From Ariolimax columbianus (lineage: Eukaryota; Mollusca; Gastropoda; Stylommatophora; Arionidae), in contig JAVGWX010000008.1 of NCBI GenBank assembly GCA_036924085.1, positions 49,521,019 to 49,585,018 of the forward strand: 64,000 bases of DNA, written 5' to 3'. Under the pieces are notes generated by a model. It saw only the letters and a program-made list of their open reading frames with translations. It ran no database searches and was not told the DNA's origin. Of the stretch, positions 21,835 to 33,150 are shown piece after piece (the first letter of the stretch is position 1; each line of letters starts with the position of its first letter). Position numbers and translations under genes: made by a program.

Positions 21835-23402
21835 GATCATATTCTCGCTTTCAATCAAACCACAAAACACCAAATTAAGTCTAAATGGCAAATTGCTGCA
21901 GCCAAACGACAACCCAAACTATCTGGGAGTCACATTTGATCGGCGCATGACATGGAAAAGTCAGATCGAGAGAAACCGAATGAGAGCCAGAGAAAGAATG
22001 GCAATCATGAGGAAACTAGCTGGCACAAGCTGGGGAGCAGACGAAAGTATACTAAAGAAACTGTACACTGGAAGAGTGAGACCAGTTCTTGAGTTTTGCA
22101 TTTCGGCATGGACAACAGCAGCAAAGGCGAACTTCGATAAAGTTAACAAACTTCAAAACTAAGCCATGAGAGTTATAACAGGAGGCATGAAGTCAACGCC
22201 AATTGTAGAACTTGAAAAGATTACAATGCTGCAACCCATGAACGATAGAAGAGAATGCAGAGCCCAGCTGCAGTCAGAGAAACTCCGAAGATAGACTGAC
22301 CACCCAATGCACCAGAGACTAAACAATTTGGGAACTGGGAAACTAAAGCGGAGAAACTTTGCAGAAATAGCCAAATCAAAGATGCACAAAGATCCCATAA
22401 ACGCACTAACAACACCAAAGCCCATCACTACTGTACGAAAACCTACCTGGAGGCAGGATATATTTCCAGAGGTGGTAGAAAATATACCACGTATTGGAAA
22501 CAAAAAATGTCAGACTGAAAAAGAAAGGAGAGATATTACCCTAAGCTTTATATCGAAAAACTACCCAAGCATGGACTGGACCCATGCATACACCGACGGT
22601 TCTGTAACAGACACTACACAGAACGGAGGGGCAGGAGCATTTCTGAACCTACCAAATGGCAGAACAATAACACTGTCATTCGCTACTGGTAAGTACACAA
22701 GCAATTTCAGAGCGGAGGCAGAGGCACTGAGGGCGGCAGTGGAAGAAATGGTGACACATAAAGAAAATGAAAGCCATTTAGTCCTGCTTACAGATGCTCT
22801 CGCCGTAGTCACAACGCTAAAAAGCTAGAAAACCACTGAGCTCAATGACTTAAGAGCAGTACTCTGTCAAATATGCCAGCAGTCCGCACCAAAAAGGGTA
22901 GTGGTACAGTGGGTCCCATCACACTGCAACATCCAAGGCAACGAGGAGGCAGACAGACTGGCAAAAGAAGGTGCAAGACTACCACAAACAGATACTAGTA
23001 TGACGTACGAAGAGTCAAAACTGCTTAATAAAGCCAGATACATGACCAAATGGGAAACTGAACATACCGGCTACACCAAAAACGATGCCTATTACCAGTT
23101 GAACAGAAGAGAGCAGGTCGTTGTCTTCAGACTTCGCACTGGCCACAATAGACTGAGGTACCACCTATTCAACAAATTGAAGATAGGTGGTACCGACGAA
23201 TGCCCGTGTGGTACCGAGAAAATGACCGCTGAGCATCTGCTGCAGAACTGCCCGACATACGAGGATCAGAGAGAGCAGATGTGGCCATCACCAGTGGAAC
23301 CACAAGAGAAGCTCTATGGCAGTGTTGACAGCCTCAGGATGACCGCCGCTTTTTTCGAAAAAATAATGATTACTGTCTGACTGCGTACGAAGAAGAAGAA
23401 GA
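21835..23402 (+). pseudogene. I-like LINE copy C, 5'-truncated
   Basis: Plus-strand homologue of the C-terminal ~500 residues of the full I-like ORF. It begins within the RT thumb ('TIFSLSIKPQNTKLSLNGK'), then covers the linker, RNase H (YTDGS near 22,600; 'EADRLAKEG' near 22,950) and the full C-terminus, including a 39-residue segment after the last knuckle Cys that copy D lacks. Stops at 22,160 and 22,826-22,828 and a frame change near 22,290 disable it. A (GAA)n tail is at 23,389-23,408. The 5' end is truncated as expected for target-primed reverse transcription. Confidence 0.9.
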
Positions 23403-23408
23403 AGAAGA

Positions 23409-23604
23409 CGGATCTGATAATATTTGGCCAAAGGAAGGGCTGTATAGCCCAAAACATCTTTAAAAAAAAATCAAAAAGCTTGAAAAATTGCCAAAACATA
23501 AACACATCTCGTCAGTTTCCAGCTTCTCGGAAAATGTTTGGACAGTGATTTCAAAGAATCTACTCATGCTCGCGATTATTTGATAACCCAAAAAAAGAAA
23601 AATG

Positions 23605-23638
<34 letters not shown>

Positions 23639-24180
23639 AATCTTTCCATAATGATTGATGTATTAACATTATGGGCAGCATGTGCCCTGCATGTATGAGG
23701 TCATGACCAATCAACTTGCTCAAAAAATAAAGGCGCATTTTAGAAGTAATAGAATACAACAAAAATCTCCATTAATTGTTACGTAGCTATTTTGAAAATG
23801 CTGAGGTTTTCAAGAGCACTTCTAAAACCATACAAAACTATGTTTTTCATCTGCGAAGTTGATCAAATCATATTTAACTACGGTGAGGACAGACTAACAC
23901 CATTGGGAATGTTATTCCTTGAAGAGGGCATGAGGAAAGAAAAGATGATTGCGAAGTTCGCAAGTGACTAGCACTGAAAGATGGAGTTCTCTAGAAATGA
24001 GTACAGGATGAGTAACATACTTTGCTGTACAAGATTTCTCAGTACCCTTGGTTTGTGTTCAAATTCAATCAGAAACGAACTTGAAAACCAATTTTATTTT
24101 GCACTTGGCATTGTTCATTATTTCTCAACATAGTTTTTGCCAGATTGATAGGCTTAATCTTTGTCGCTTTATGGTGTATT
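23409..24180. other. Non-coding, with a long poly(A)
   Basis: A poly(A) run of about 28 bases at 23,606-23,634 could be a retroposon tail, but no recognisable body lies upstream. The rest shows no gene. Confidence 0.5.
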
Positions 24181-24184
24181 GTCT

Positions 24185-24440
24185 TATCTATTTGTGCCAT
24201 GAGGTGCCGTGGGGAGCCGTAGTTTTCTCTCCAGTGTCTGACATGTCGCTGAAGTAGTCATCCCTTGACGATTTAGAATATCTGCAACATTTCCTATCCA
24301 TCTACTTCTCGGTCTACACCGGTTGAGTAAACCCGATCGCGTGCGTTTTATATCTATCTTTTGAACCGGACTAATAGTTGCTTCCACGTAGTCCGCCGAG
24401 TCCAGTCTTCACGTAGTCAGGTAAGACAAGTCCTAACTAA
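24185..24440 (-). mobile_element. LINE C-terminal fragment
   Basis: The minus strand encodes 'RPRSRWIGNVADILNRQGMT' and 'ATCQTLERKLRLPTAPHGTNR' before a stop, matching the usual 'GRPR.RW.DN' C-terminus of invertebrate LINE ORF2. Short and without a visible tail. Confidence 0.65.
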
Positions 24441-25014
24441 CTGAGGATCGACAGGAACAATGCTCTGTATCCTCACATGATTTATTCCGCCAATCGACGC
24501 GGTGTCCTGGTTGAGAATCGTACGCATACCAAGCCACATAAGAAGCTTTTAGCAGAGATCTTACATAAAGCGGTTTTACAGAATGTCACAGCTAATCTAG
24601 CGTACACAGAAGACCATAATGTAGCAGATAATCAGAATGGAGGGCATGGAAAACCTTATTCAATTTGAAAAGATCGTGTAGAAAAGCGGAAGAGATACAG
24701 AGAAGAAGGATTTATGTTTCCCTCGCCGTGTTTCCGAAGGTAGTGTCTAATGTACAGCCCATTTCATTCGACGGACTCACTCATTTGTATATGTTCAATT
24801 TCGCATAGGAGTACCACCGTGCTGCAGCTAACGCCCATGAAATGCTGATCCCCAAATGGAAGTCTAAATTGTGAACGGTGCCACAAATCCCATGAAATGC
24901 TTAGCCCTGAAAGGAAGATTTGAAATGGCATAGCAAGCTACTTTGACATACAATGAATATCTAAATTGCTGAAATCTGAGACCAATTCGGTGTGAATGTA
25001 TCCTTAAATCCATG

Positions 25015-25388
25015 AAGTGATGAATGTGCAGCACAGTGAATGAGTTAACAGCAGCCAAGTCTCAAAGCTGGGCAAAGATGAAGTGCAGCAAATGAGCTGA
25101 CAGCAGCCAAGTCTTAAAGCTGGGCCAAGATGCAGTGCAGCGAATGAGCTGACAGCAGCCAAGTCTCAAAGCTGGGCCAAGATGCAGTGCAGCGAATGAG
25201 CTGACAGCAGCCAATTCCCAAAGCTAGGCAAAGATGCAGTGCAATGAATGAGCTGACAGCAGCCAAGTCTCAAAGCTGGGGGGGGCCAAGATGCAGTGCA
25301 GCGAATGAGCTGACGGCAGCCAAGTCTTAAAGCTGGGCCAAGATGCAGTGCAGCGAATGAGGTGACAGCAGCCAGCAACTAATTGATG
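25015..25388. repeat. 52-bp tandem repeat, about 7 copies
   Basis: Unit begins GATGCAGTGCAGCGAATGAG and continues CTGACAGCAGCCAAGTCTCA then AAGCTGGGCCAA. Copies are ~90% alike with small indels (a GGGGG insertion at about 25,279). Confidence 0.9.
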
Positions 25389-25575
25389 GGGTCAAGATGT
25401 AAGCACGGTAAATGAGCTGAGAATATAGTCTGTCTAAAAAATCTGCGATCGCAAAGAAAAGGCAAACTCGGACCTACAAAAATCCAGGTGAAAACAGAAA
25501 GGGCAGATATCGTAGATTTGCTGTAAACTAGGACACAATGTCACATCCTTTTCAGGACTAACGAGGAAGAGATAG

Positions 25576-25612
25576 AAGAAGAAGAAGAAGAAGAAGAAGA
25601 AGAAGAAGATAA
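25576..25612. repeat. (GAA)n microsatellite
   Basis: Pure AAG/GAA triplets. Same motif as the I-like LINE tails, but no LINE sequence adjoins it. Confidence 0.9.
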
Positions 25613-26194
25613 TTGATAAATCCCCGAATGATATAATATGAAACAATGATGGTGAAGTAGTGATCTGTTTATATACAATAACAATTTAACCAGAATACAA
25701 TTGTTCGGCAAGCTTTTATTTCCAAGTTTATCCATGGGAATGTATTATCACACTATTATTTTGACTTCTAAACATAAAGAACAGTTAACAAGCCTGCCAG
25801 TCAGTGAGTTGTGTATTTACTTGCTGGCGATCCAAGTCAGATATTCGGACACTCGAGTGTACACACTTGGGTAGTTGCCTGTTGAAACATTGTATTTGTT
25901 TAGAAGATAGCACAGTGAAGTTGTTACAAGAAAATAACTAGTAGCTGATGTACTATAAAGCTAGTGCCATTACGCTACTATCATGACCCTGGTATCATAA
26001 TGATAGTATGACAATACTAGTATTAAAATATGTAAATGCCCTCTTGATTGTGATGTATTACATAACAATATATTTTATACAAGGCGGTTGCAAGCGATAC
26101 GAACAATCTTCTGTCATAGATTTTGTAAGATATACGTGATAGGTTATGTAAGTATTTCCCCCCGTCTTCCTCTCGCTACAGGGATCAAAATCAC

Positions 26195-26545
26195 AAAATT
26201 TGAATCCTACCTACTCACTTAAACGTCTTCATTAGCTAAACAACATAAAAAAGGTATCCAAACGTCGTACTAAAACCTCTTTATTAGCACAACACAAAAT
26301 TAGAATCCTGCCTTCACGAATAAAATGGGTCTACATTAGAAAAACACACAAAACGTGGAATCCAAATGTCGTACTAAAACCTCTTCATTAACAGGACACA
26401 AAATTAGAATCCTACCTTCTCACGAAATCGTTTTCATTAACAGAACACAAAATTATAATTCAAATTTCGTACTTTAACGTCTTCATTAGCAAAACACAAC
26501 ATTAGAATCCTACCTTCCCACTAAAACGTCTTCACTAGAAAAGCA
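26195..26545. repeat. Degenerate ~55-65 bp tandem repeat
   Basis: Repeated phrases 'AGAATCCTACCTTC', 'CGTCTTCATTAGC', 'AAAACACAAAATTAGAATCC' recur about six times with indels. Confidence 0.75.
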
Positions 26546-26578
26546 ACATAATGTTTGAGAAAATCCATGAGAAAGGTG

Positions 26579-26596
26579 AAAAGGAGTACTGATCGA

Positions 26597-26639
<43 letters not shown>

Positions 26640-26895
26640 GAGAGAGAGAGAGGGTGAGAGGGGGAGAGAGTGAGGGTGAGAGAGAAGGGAGTGAGAGAGA
26701 GAGAGGGCGAGAGAGCGAGAGAGAGAGAGGAATAGAGAAGGAGAGAGAGGGAAAGAGAGGGAGAGAGAGAGACAGAAACAGAGGGGAGGGAGAAAAAGAT
26801 GGAGAGAGAGAGGGGGAGTAAGAGAGAAGGAGAGCGTGAGAGCGAGAGAGAGAGAGGGAGAGAGAAAGAGAGTGAGAGAGAGCGAGAGGGTGAGA
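26579..26895. repeat. (GA)n-rich tract
   Basis: A long purine tract of AG repeats with GGG and other interruptions. The open frames on both strands (Arg-Glu on plus, Ser-Leu on minus) are by-products of the dinucleotide and not genes. Confidence 0.95.
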
Positions 26896-27784
26896 TGATA
26901 GCCGTATCTCGGATGGACACTGTGTGTTAATGATCAGTAAATATTACATTGAGTGGTTTAGTGATGAGTAAATATTACAATGAGTGGTTTGGTGATGAGT
27001 AAAGTTGGAGATAGTGTGCTACAACAACACTTAATCATAGACAGTGCTATCCATGTAAAGCCGAGGGACGTTATGACGGTGATGTAATGCACCATGAAAT
27101 TACAAGTTTTCAGATCTGCTATTTTGTTGTTTTTTGTTTGTTTTTGTATTTTTTTGCGTGACCAAAACATGATTTGTTTTTCATTTGCACGTCTCTGATC
27201 TATAATGGTAATGTTTTTGTCTTCTTCCTTTGTTTTCACTGCATTATATGAAGACTATGGAGCACTTCAGCTTGTCTTTCTCTTATGTGTCTCTATATCC
27301 GAATTGGGCCTCTGTTTCTGAATATTATCTGTCAATCGCACGTTATATCTTACTTTCCTTCTCACCACATGAACTGATTCAGTGAGTTCAGTGCTGATCT
27401 GCCCATTTAGTCTTAATATATGGCTGTAGCCATTGAACTGTGGATTTATATTTCGCACTCTGTCATTTGATGTTTGGCTCTTATGTATTATTTTAAGGGT
27501 CTATGTTGAGCCTATTATCTCCATTGCTTGGATTTTTCTCTCCAATGATGTCCATTTTCCCCATAACTAAATCTATACATAAATAATTATTTCTTACTTT
27601 TCGGTTACTAATTTTATGTTTTTAACAATATTCACTTATTATTTCACATAGACAACAGTTTTGTTGAATTTGCTTGTACTTTTGCGGTCCTTGCTGCCCT
27701 TTTTGCTGTTTTTACAATTTGGAAATATTATCATAATTCACTCATGTTTCTTCAGACTGGACTAACAAGCAAAACTGTGGACGA
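26896..27784. other. Non-coding sequence downstream of the protease gene
   Basis: I looked here on the minus strand for a terminal S1A exon (VYTRV....W motif) and did not find one. No other gene seen. Confidence 0.45.
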
Positions 27785-27819
27785 CTAAAATAATGATGAT
27801 TCTTTCGAGAAGAAATTAC

Positions 27820-27936
27820 CACTGCAGTTGGACACTCCCCAGGAGGTGATACCAGCCAAGAGCTCGAAGTTGTTGCCACACATCATTGGGCCGCCACTGT
27901 CACCCATGCAGGCACTTGGACGGTTTCCAGAGGAGG
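27820..27936 (-). CDS. Protease exon 5: GDSGGP catalytic serine
   Basis: 117 bp, acceptor TTAACAG. Encodes 'SSGNRPSACMGDSGGP', 'MMCGNN' and 'LLAGITSWGVSNC', i.e. the catalytic Ser with its oxyanion region, Cys191, Cys201, the SWG substrate-binding strand and Cys220. The likely donor is AGTG|GTAATT at 27,819. Without splicing, the frame runs 11 more codons to TAG at 27,785-27,787 and lacks the usual VYTRV...W ending. The terminal exon was not located. Confidence 0.88.
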
Positions 27937-28039
27937 CTGTTAACACAAATTTATTGTATGAATGATTTACAGAATTATATATATTTTAATAGTACTTTAT
28001 CGGTATGACATGGACATACAACATGACAATATGCTGTTG

Positions 28040-28660
28040 TTTGTCTATGTTTCCGAAAAGGACTGCATTGTCATCTGTCAATCCTGGAGTGAATTCATAA
28101 GTGGCTGATCAAACCAATCCTAGCCCGAAATCGTATGTCACACTTAGGGAAGAGAAACACTGTCTGACCGTCAGACGGAGGCAACTCTTTTCTTGCATTT
28201 CGTGTCGCTCGTCTCTGTGCAGCTTTCTTAATTTTGTCTACTCCATTTGTGTCGTGCCAGAAGAGATTTTTCTACGCCGGGCAGAGCAATCAGCAGCAAT
28301 GTTCTCCCAACAATCAGTGTCAATGTAACGTTTTATTTGGCCACAGCGAGATCGATTGCCTAACTGAAGCTCTCCTTAGAATATTTTCTATGCAAGCCAC
28401 TCATCCGACATGCGGACATAGCCAGTCCATCTAAGCTGCTATTTGCACAAAGTTGTGCGAATGCTTGTAATGCCAGTCCGCGAAAGAACTTCTACATCTG
28501 TGAACCTATCCTGCCATTTTATGTTCATCAGTTTCCTTTGGTATCCCAGATGAAAGTGGTCAAGCTTCTTCGCATGTCGACTGTACACAGTACAGGTTTC
28601 ACAGGCGTACGGAAGAGTTGGTAAAACGACTACCGCATAAACCTTAAATAAGCTCAACAA
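28040..28660 (-). mobile_element. LINE C-terminal fragment in protease intron 4
   Basis: The minus strand encodes 'VYAVVVLPTLPYACETCTVYSRHAKKLDHFHL' (in two parts), 'LMNIKWQDRFTDVEVL', and further on 'IRFRARIGLISHL', the terminal zinc-finger-like motif found at the end of a common invertebrate LINE ORF2. Several stops. Confidence 0.75.
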
Positions 28661-28867
28661 TAGATACTGATATGAATGTATAGATCTGTTACGTCTTTAA
28701 CACATTTTTATTAACGTAAAACTCAACAAGAACACGACAGGGGATCTTTTCAAATTTTTGTATAAATAATATTCCGAGTTATATGTATTTTGTTAAAACG
28801 TTCATATCTTTGCACGTAAGCACATAACAATGATTATACGTTGACATGGACATTTAATTGTAGCAAT

Positions 28868-29398
28868 AAGTGTGCGTGTGAGTGAACGTGTGAGTGTGCG
28901 TGTGAGTAAACGTATGAGTGAACATGTTAGTGAACGTTTGAGTGTTCGTGTGAGTGTGCGTGTGCGTGAACGTGTGATTGAACGTGTGAGTGAACGTGTG
29001 AGTGTGCGTGAACATGTGAGTGTGAGTGAACGTGTGAGTGTGCGTGTGAGTGAACGTGTGAGTGTGCGTGTGAGTGTGAGTGCGTGTGAGTGAACGTGTG
29101 AGTGAACGTGTGTGTGTGCGTGTGTGTGTGGATGAACGTGTCAGTGAACGTGTGAGTGTGTGTGTAAGTGTGCACGTGAATGAACCTGTGAGTGTGCGTC
29201 TACATTAACGTGTAAGTGAACGTGTGTGTGTTCGTGAATGAACGTGTGAGTGTGCGTGTGAATGAACGAGTAAGTGTGCCTGTGAATGAACGTGTGAGTG
29301 TGCGTGTGATTGAACGTGTGAGTGTGCGTGTGAATGAACATGTGAGTTTACGTGTTAGTGAACGTGTGAATGAACGAGTGGGTGTGTGTGTGAATGAA
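28868..29398. repeat. Hexamer-register minisatellite (GTGAGT/GAACGT/GTGCGT)
   Basis: About 530 bp readable as hexamers GTGAGT, GAACGT, GTGCGT and variants, often in a 12-bp alternation. It lies in intron 4 of the protease. Open frames on both strands (Val-Ser-Glu-Arg and Thr-His) follow from the repeat length and are not evidence of coding. Confidence 0.95.
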
Positions 29399-29647
29399 CC
29401 GGAGCGATTCAAACAGTCGCATGCCACATGCAACAGACTGTGTACATAGCATAATACGCCACGTTGTGTAAAGTTGTACATTAAAAATATGTGTGTTTTG
29501 ATATATAAATGACGACGAGGCAGAGAGGAAGGGAACTGGAAACCCTAACTGGTCTAGTGAAGTCTCCATCACTTAATAATGAACGGGATAAGTTATGATT
29601 GTGCTACCTTGATTTTAGGGGTGCGATAGCGTGAGATTAGAACCTAC

Positions 29648-29849
29648 CAGAAGCCTCGTAGACACAAATGTGTTTAATATTGATGTTCTATCCAGGCCAA
29701 CTTGTCTGACACTGGGCTGTGGTGATCTTGGTGATCTTAGCCTCCAGCAGTTGAGGAGATGCTGATCCAGAGCCGGAGGTCTGACCCCATTCGGTGATGA
29801 CGCACTTTGTGTTGGCGAAAGATGATCCTTTAGGGGCTAAACCAGCGAT
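29648..29849 (-). CDS. Protease exon 4, with in-frame TAG
   Basis: 202 bp, acceptor TTCTCAG, donor CTG|GTAGGT, phase 0 to phase 1. It encodes 'IAGLAPKGSSFANTKCVI', 'EWGQTS' and 'ITTAQCQTSWPG', then TAG (29,688-29,690), then 13 further codons including 'HICVYEAS'. The reading after the stop is clearly homologous (the Cys168-Cys182 loop of the family) and its donor phase matches exon 5, so the exon is real and the stop interrupts it. A protein ending here would lack the catalytic serine. Confidence 0.8.
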
Positions 29850-30789
29850 CTGAGAACACAAAAAATGGACGTTAGAGTGTCTAAATATCCAGTAATAGAT
29901 ACATGTCTCGCTTATGTGTGCTTTCATGATTAGAAATCGCTTCATCAAAATAAAGCATTAGGCAGCTACTTTCATTCAGGCACATAATGATGATTCACTG
30001 TTGTGCTCAACGTGGAGCATGGGGTAACCCCTACAGTTGTCGGTTTGTAGTCGATTTATTTCAGCAGCAATGGTTTAATAATGAATTTGCCAACTCCATG
30101 CACATTTCTCTTTAGTGGACTGTTACGACATGCTTGAAAAGTTTGCTAGCACCGTATCCATTTCACATCGGGACATCTTTAAGCGATATCGATATTTGCA
30201 GGTAATTAATTTTCAAATGGAATCACCACCAGCCAGTGTAGATCCTGGCAGGGAAACTATATGTCAACTGTAACCATCCATACATGTCGTTTCAGTGACT
30301 AAAGAGGGTTGTGTATGAGGCCTGCATACTGATCATATAACAAAATAATTGTTTTAACTAACCGACAACTATAACAATGAATGGGAGGTATTTATCACAG
30401 GCTTCCTGTAAGATGACGGACAACTGTTGAGATTTATATTTGCCATGAAGAAAATCAACCTTCAATTATTACTAACTATGAGATGATGCGCCCTTGAGAT
30501 GACATTTTTTGTTGGCCTGTTTCCGTGTTTAATGTTATCTTCTCTGCTTATTGTTATAGTATCCCTTGGCTCAATTTGAGGTGCATCCTCAGGAATCTTT
30601 TCTATTTGGTGTGGTCAACAGCTTTGTCTTTCCAGGGTTCGGAAGCTATTTCTCGTACTGTCATGTCTCCCTTGCACACATCCTGAATCTTAACTGTGTC
30701 TTACGACTGCCCTTTTCCCAGTCATTAGTTGGCGTTGATACTATTTTTTTGGGGTAGGATTTATTTATAAAAGTCTTTTTTTTTAAATT

Positions 30790-31215
30790 ATTCTCAATAT
30801 TTAAAATTCACACAAAAGGAATGTATCCCGAGTGATCTGTCGGGGTCGTTGTGGATGACAAGGACAAGAATAGCACCACTACCACACAGAAAGCATGTTG
30901 TAAGAGGTGACAAACTGGGCCACATAGCATAATACAGGTCATGGTAAGGTGGTTTGTTTAAAGCAGCATAGATGCCGCGTAACAGGCTGCGGGTATACTT
31001 TGCTCTAGTGTTTGAGTCTATTAAGATGGACTTGCACATTGGTTAACCATCTTCTTCTGTAAGCTCTTGTCCAAAAGCAGCGGAGTATTAAGCTGCTCGA
31101 GCCTAGCCCGCTAAGCAGTAAACCCTTCTACCGGCTTCATCCACCTCATACCAGGGCTGGGACCTGCATAAGGGGCATTTGCCCCTGTAGAAGTACAGGT
31201 CGACTAAGACTAAAA
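30790..31215 (-). repeat. Interspersed repeat Y, copy 3 (inverted)
   Basis: Reverse-complement match over the full length of 14,490-14,885, from the 'GGACAAGAATAGCACCACT' end to 'CCTGTAGAAGTACAGGTCGAC'. Located in intron 3 of the protease. Confidence 0.75.
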
Positions 31216-31560
31216 CTAAGATACTTTCTTTGGGAATACGCCCATCATCCATGTGATGTTTGTATGCTTCATCTTCTAAGGTTAATTGGAGACATTAATC
31301 ATCATCATCATGTGTTCACGATTAGTTCCCTCCACAATGTCTTTTAGATATTCTTGTAATGCAGATATGTGTTTATTCTCTCTGTTATCTTGTCTTGTTT
31401 TTTCGTAATATTGCACGTGCTTGTTCATCACATTCTTGTGAGATGCAAATTCCCTATTGCGGTTACTTCTCGTATTATAACAACGTGATAAATATATATT
31501 GCTTGTCTTCTGGTAAAACAAACACGCTATCCCTGGCGCATTTTCCCTGAAGCTGTAGAT

Positions 31561-32014
31561 CAGCGGTTCTTAACCTTTTCCTTATTGCAAACCCCGTTTA
31601 ATTATCTTTTGTTGTCCCCGACTCCTACGATATCCCATCTATGAAAATATTCGGGAATGAATTATCTGTGTGCTTTCACTAGCAAACAATTTCTACAATA
31701 GAAAATGTTATTGGTAATGTGTTGTTAATAAACACGAAATCATAATTTTTAGATATCTGAGATCAAGGACGACAGATGTGATATCTGGTCAACTGCCTTA
31801 CTGTGTCGTCTGGTTAATCGGCATTTATCAAACTATGTGAACTTTGTCTAAATTAACCTCTGCTGTATTTATCCTTCTTTAAGTCTTTCTATTTGGTATA
31901 TCTATTTTTATTTTAAATGTAAAAGCTCATAACATTTATTCAAGCCTTCGGGGACCCCATGAGATGACTTCGCACACACTTAAGGGTTGACTGACCACAG
32001 GTTAAGAGCCTCTG
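31561..32014. mobile_element. Non-autonomous hAT-type MITE
   Basis: 454-bp element with near-perfect 15-bp terminal inverted repeats: CAGCGGTTCTTAACC at the left, and the right end reads CAGAGGCTCTTAACC when complemented (2 mismatches). It is flanked by 8-bp CTGTAGAT (31,553-31,560) and CTGTAGGC (32,015-32,022), matching at 6 of 8. TIRs of the CAG-GTTCTTAACC form and 8-bp target duplications are typical of hAT transposons. No transposase is present. It sits in intron 3 of the protease. Confidence 0.8.
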
Positions 32015-32558
32015 CTGTAGGCTGTCAGAAATAAATCCGTCTACATGCACTCTATTACTCTCTCTGCCTCTTCCTGCATGTCCCCCTCCTCCCTCCCTTC
32101 TGTTCACTCTCTTACTCACTCAAGCTCTCACCCATATAGTGTTTCTCTTTATTATTTTTCCACATCGTTCGTTGTTTCCTAGTGAGGAGGGCGATGTACT
32201 TTGTTTCACTACAAACAGCCCAGTGCATCAGACTTCAGCACAAATTTTAAAATCTATTTACTTCCCATAAGGTCACGGTGTTGCTGTATAATGAATCCAA
32301 ACACAAACCAGTTTGGGTTGTGAGCTGTGTCCCTGACCATTTTTGCACGTTGACACCGAACATTGTTATAACTTCCCATCTCCTTCGAGTCCAGAAGAAA
32401 GTACCCTTTCCATACATATCAACCACGTATTGTATGTTTCTCTTTGAAACTACATTGTCCCTCTCTTAGAATGATATCACGCTTGGGGCGTTTCTAGCCA
32501 CTGGGCTAAACTAGCTGTGGACTATCGCATCCAAAATTCACCATGCGCCTACACCTAC

Positions 32559-32780
32559 CTGCACGTTGGCATTGAGGGTCACGGATGATGCCAGGTAAAT
32601 GACTCCGATGTCGTTGGGGATGCCAGCGCCGTTGGAATTGTAGCTCTCGTGAATAACATAAGAGCTGACACCAACAGTCTGTTCGTATGCATTGGGTGCC
32701 TCGTACAAGTTCAAGGCTCTGACCTCGACACGCATCCTGGAAGCTGTTTGACCTTGGAGACAGTGAGCGGCAGTCAGCAC
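32559..32780 (-). CDS. Protease exon 3: catalytic His and Asp
   Basis: 222 bp, phase 0 at both ends. It opens VLTAAHC (catalytic His, Cys58) directly after a TTTCAG acceptor and carries 'NDIGVIYL', equivalent to the family's D-I-A-L-hydrophobic block with the catalytic Asp. It ends 'NANVQ' at donor CAG|GTAGGT. No internal stop. Confidence 0.92.
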
Positions 32781-33064
32781 CTGAAATATATTTTAAACTT
32801 GATTATTGCCCCACAGTGGAAGAAATTCGGTGTGCCTCTTGATAACAATAACCTGCATTTGCCAGAGGACTCTCCAACTCATGCTATTGCACACCGTGCC
32901 ATTCACTAAAGCCATAGTTCCGATGAGGGAAAAACAGCACTAGATTTGAGATTAAGATCAAGAAATTATACCCCATACTGACACAGAATATGGACGTCAG
33001 TGACTTTCAAGGCAGGAGCTCACATGTGTGACAACATGGTTATTCCAGACATGGTACATGGTTG

Positions 33065-33150
33065 CGAGGTATAATAATAAAACTAATGTTCGCGTAGGCG
33101 TCAAATGCCCGTTACGACTATCGACCACTACCATGTCCAACTATCGAGGA
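33065..33150 (-). mobile_element. LINE 3' tail fragment, (ATT)n
   Basis: Short minus-strand piece of the family at 1,761-2,130 and 18,845-19,200: the ATAATAATAA run followed by 'AATGTTCGCGTAGGCGTC' and 'CCATGTCC'. In intron 2 of the protease. Confidence 0.5.

Noticed and set aside
23606..23634. Poly(A) run as a processed-pseudogene tail
   Set aside because: No recognisable coding or SINE body upstream and no target duplication seen.
26510..26920. Long Ser/Leu-rich and Arg/Glu-rich ORFs
   Set aside because: By-products of a (GA)n tract; the same applies at 38,028-38,394 and 50,860-51,066.
28872..29481. Overlapping ORFs rich in Val-Ser-Glu-Arg or Thr-His
   Set aside because: Direct consequence of the hexamer minisatellite.
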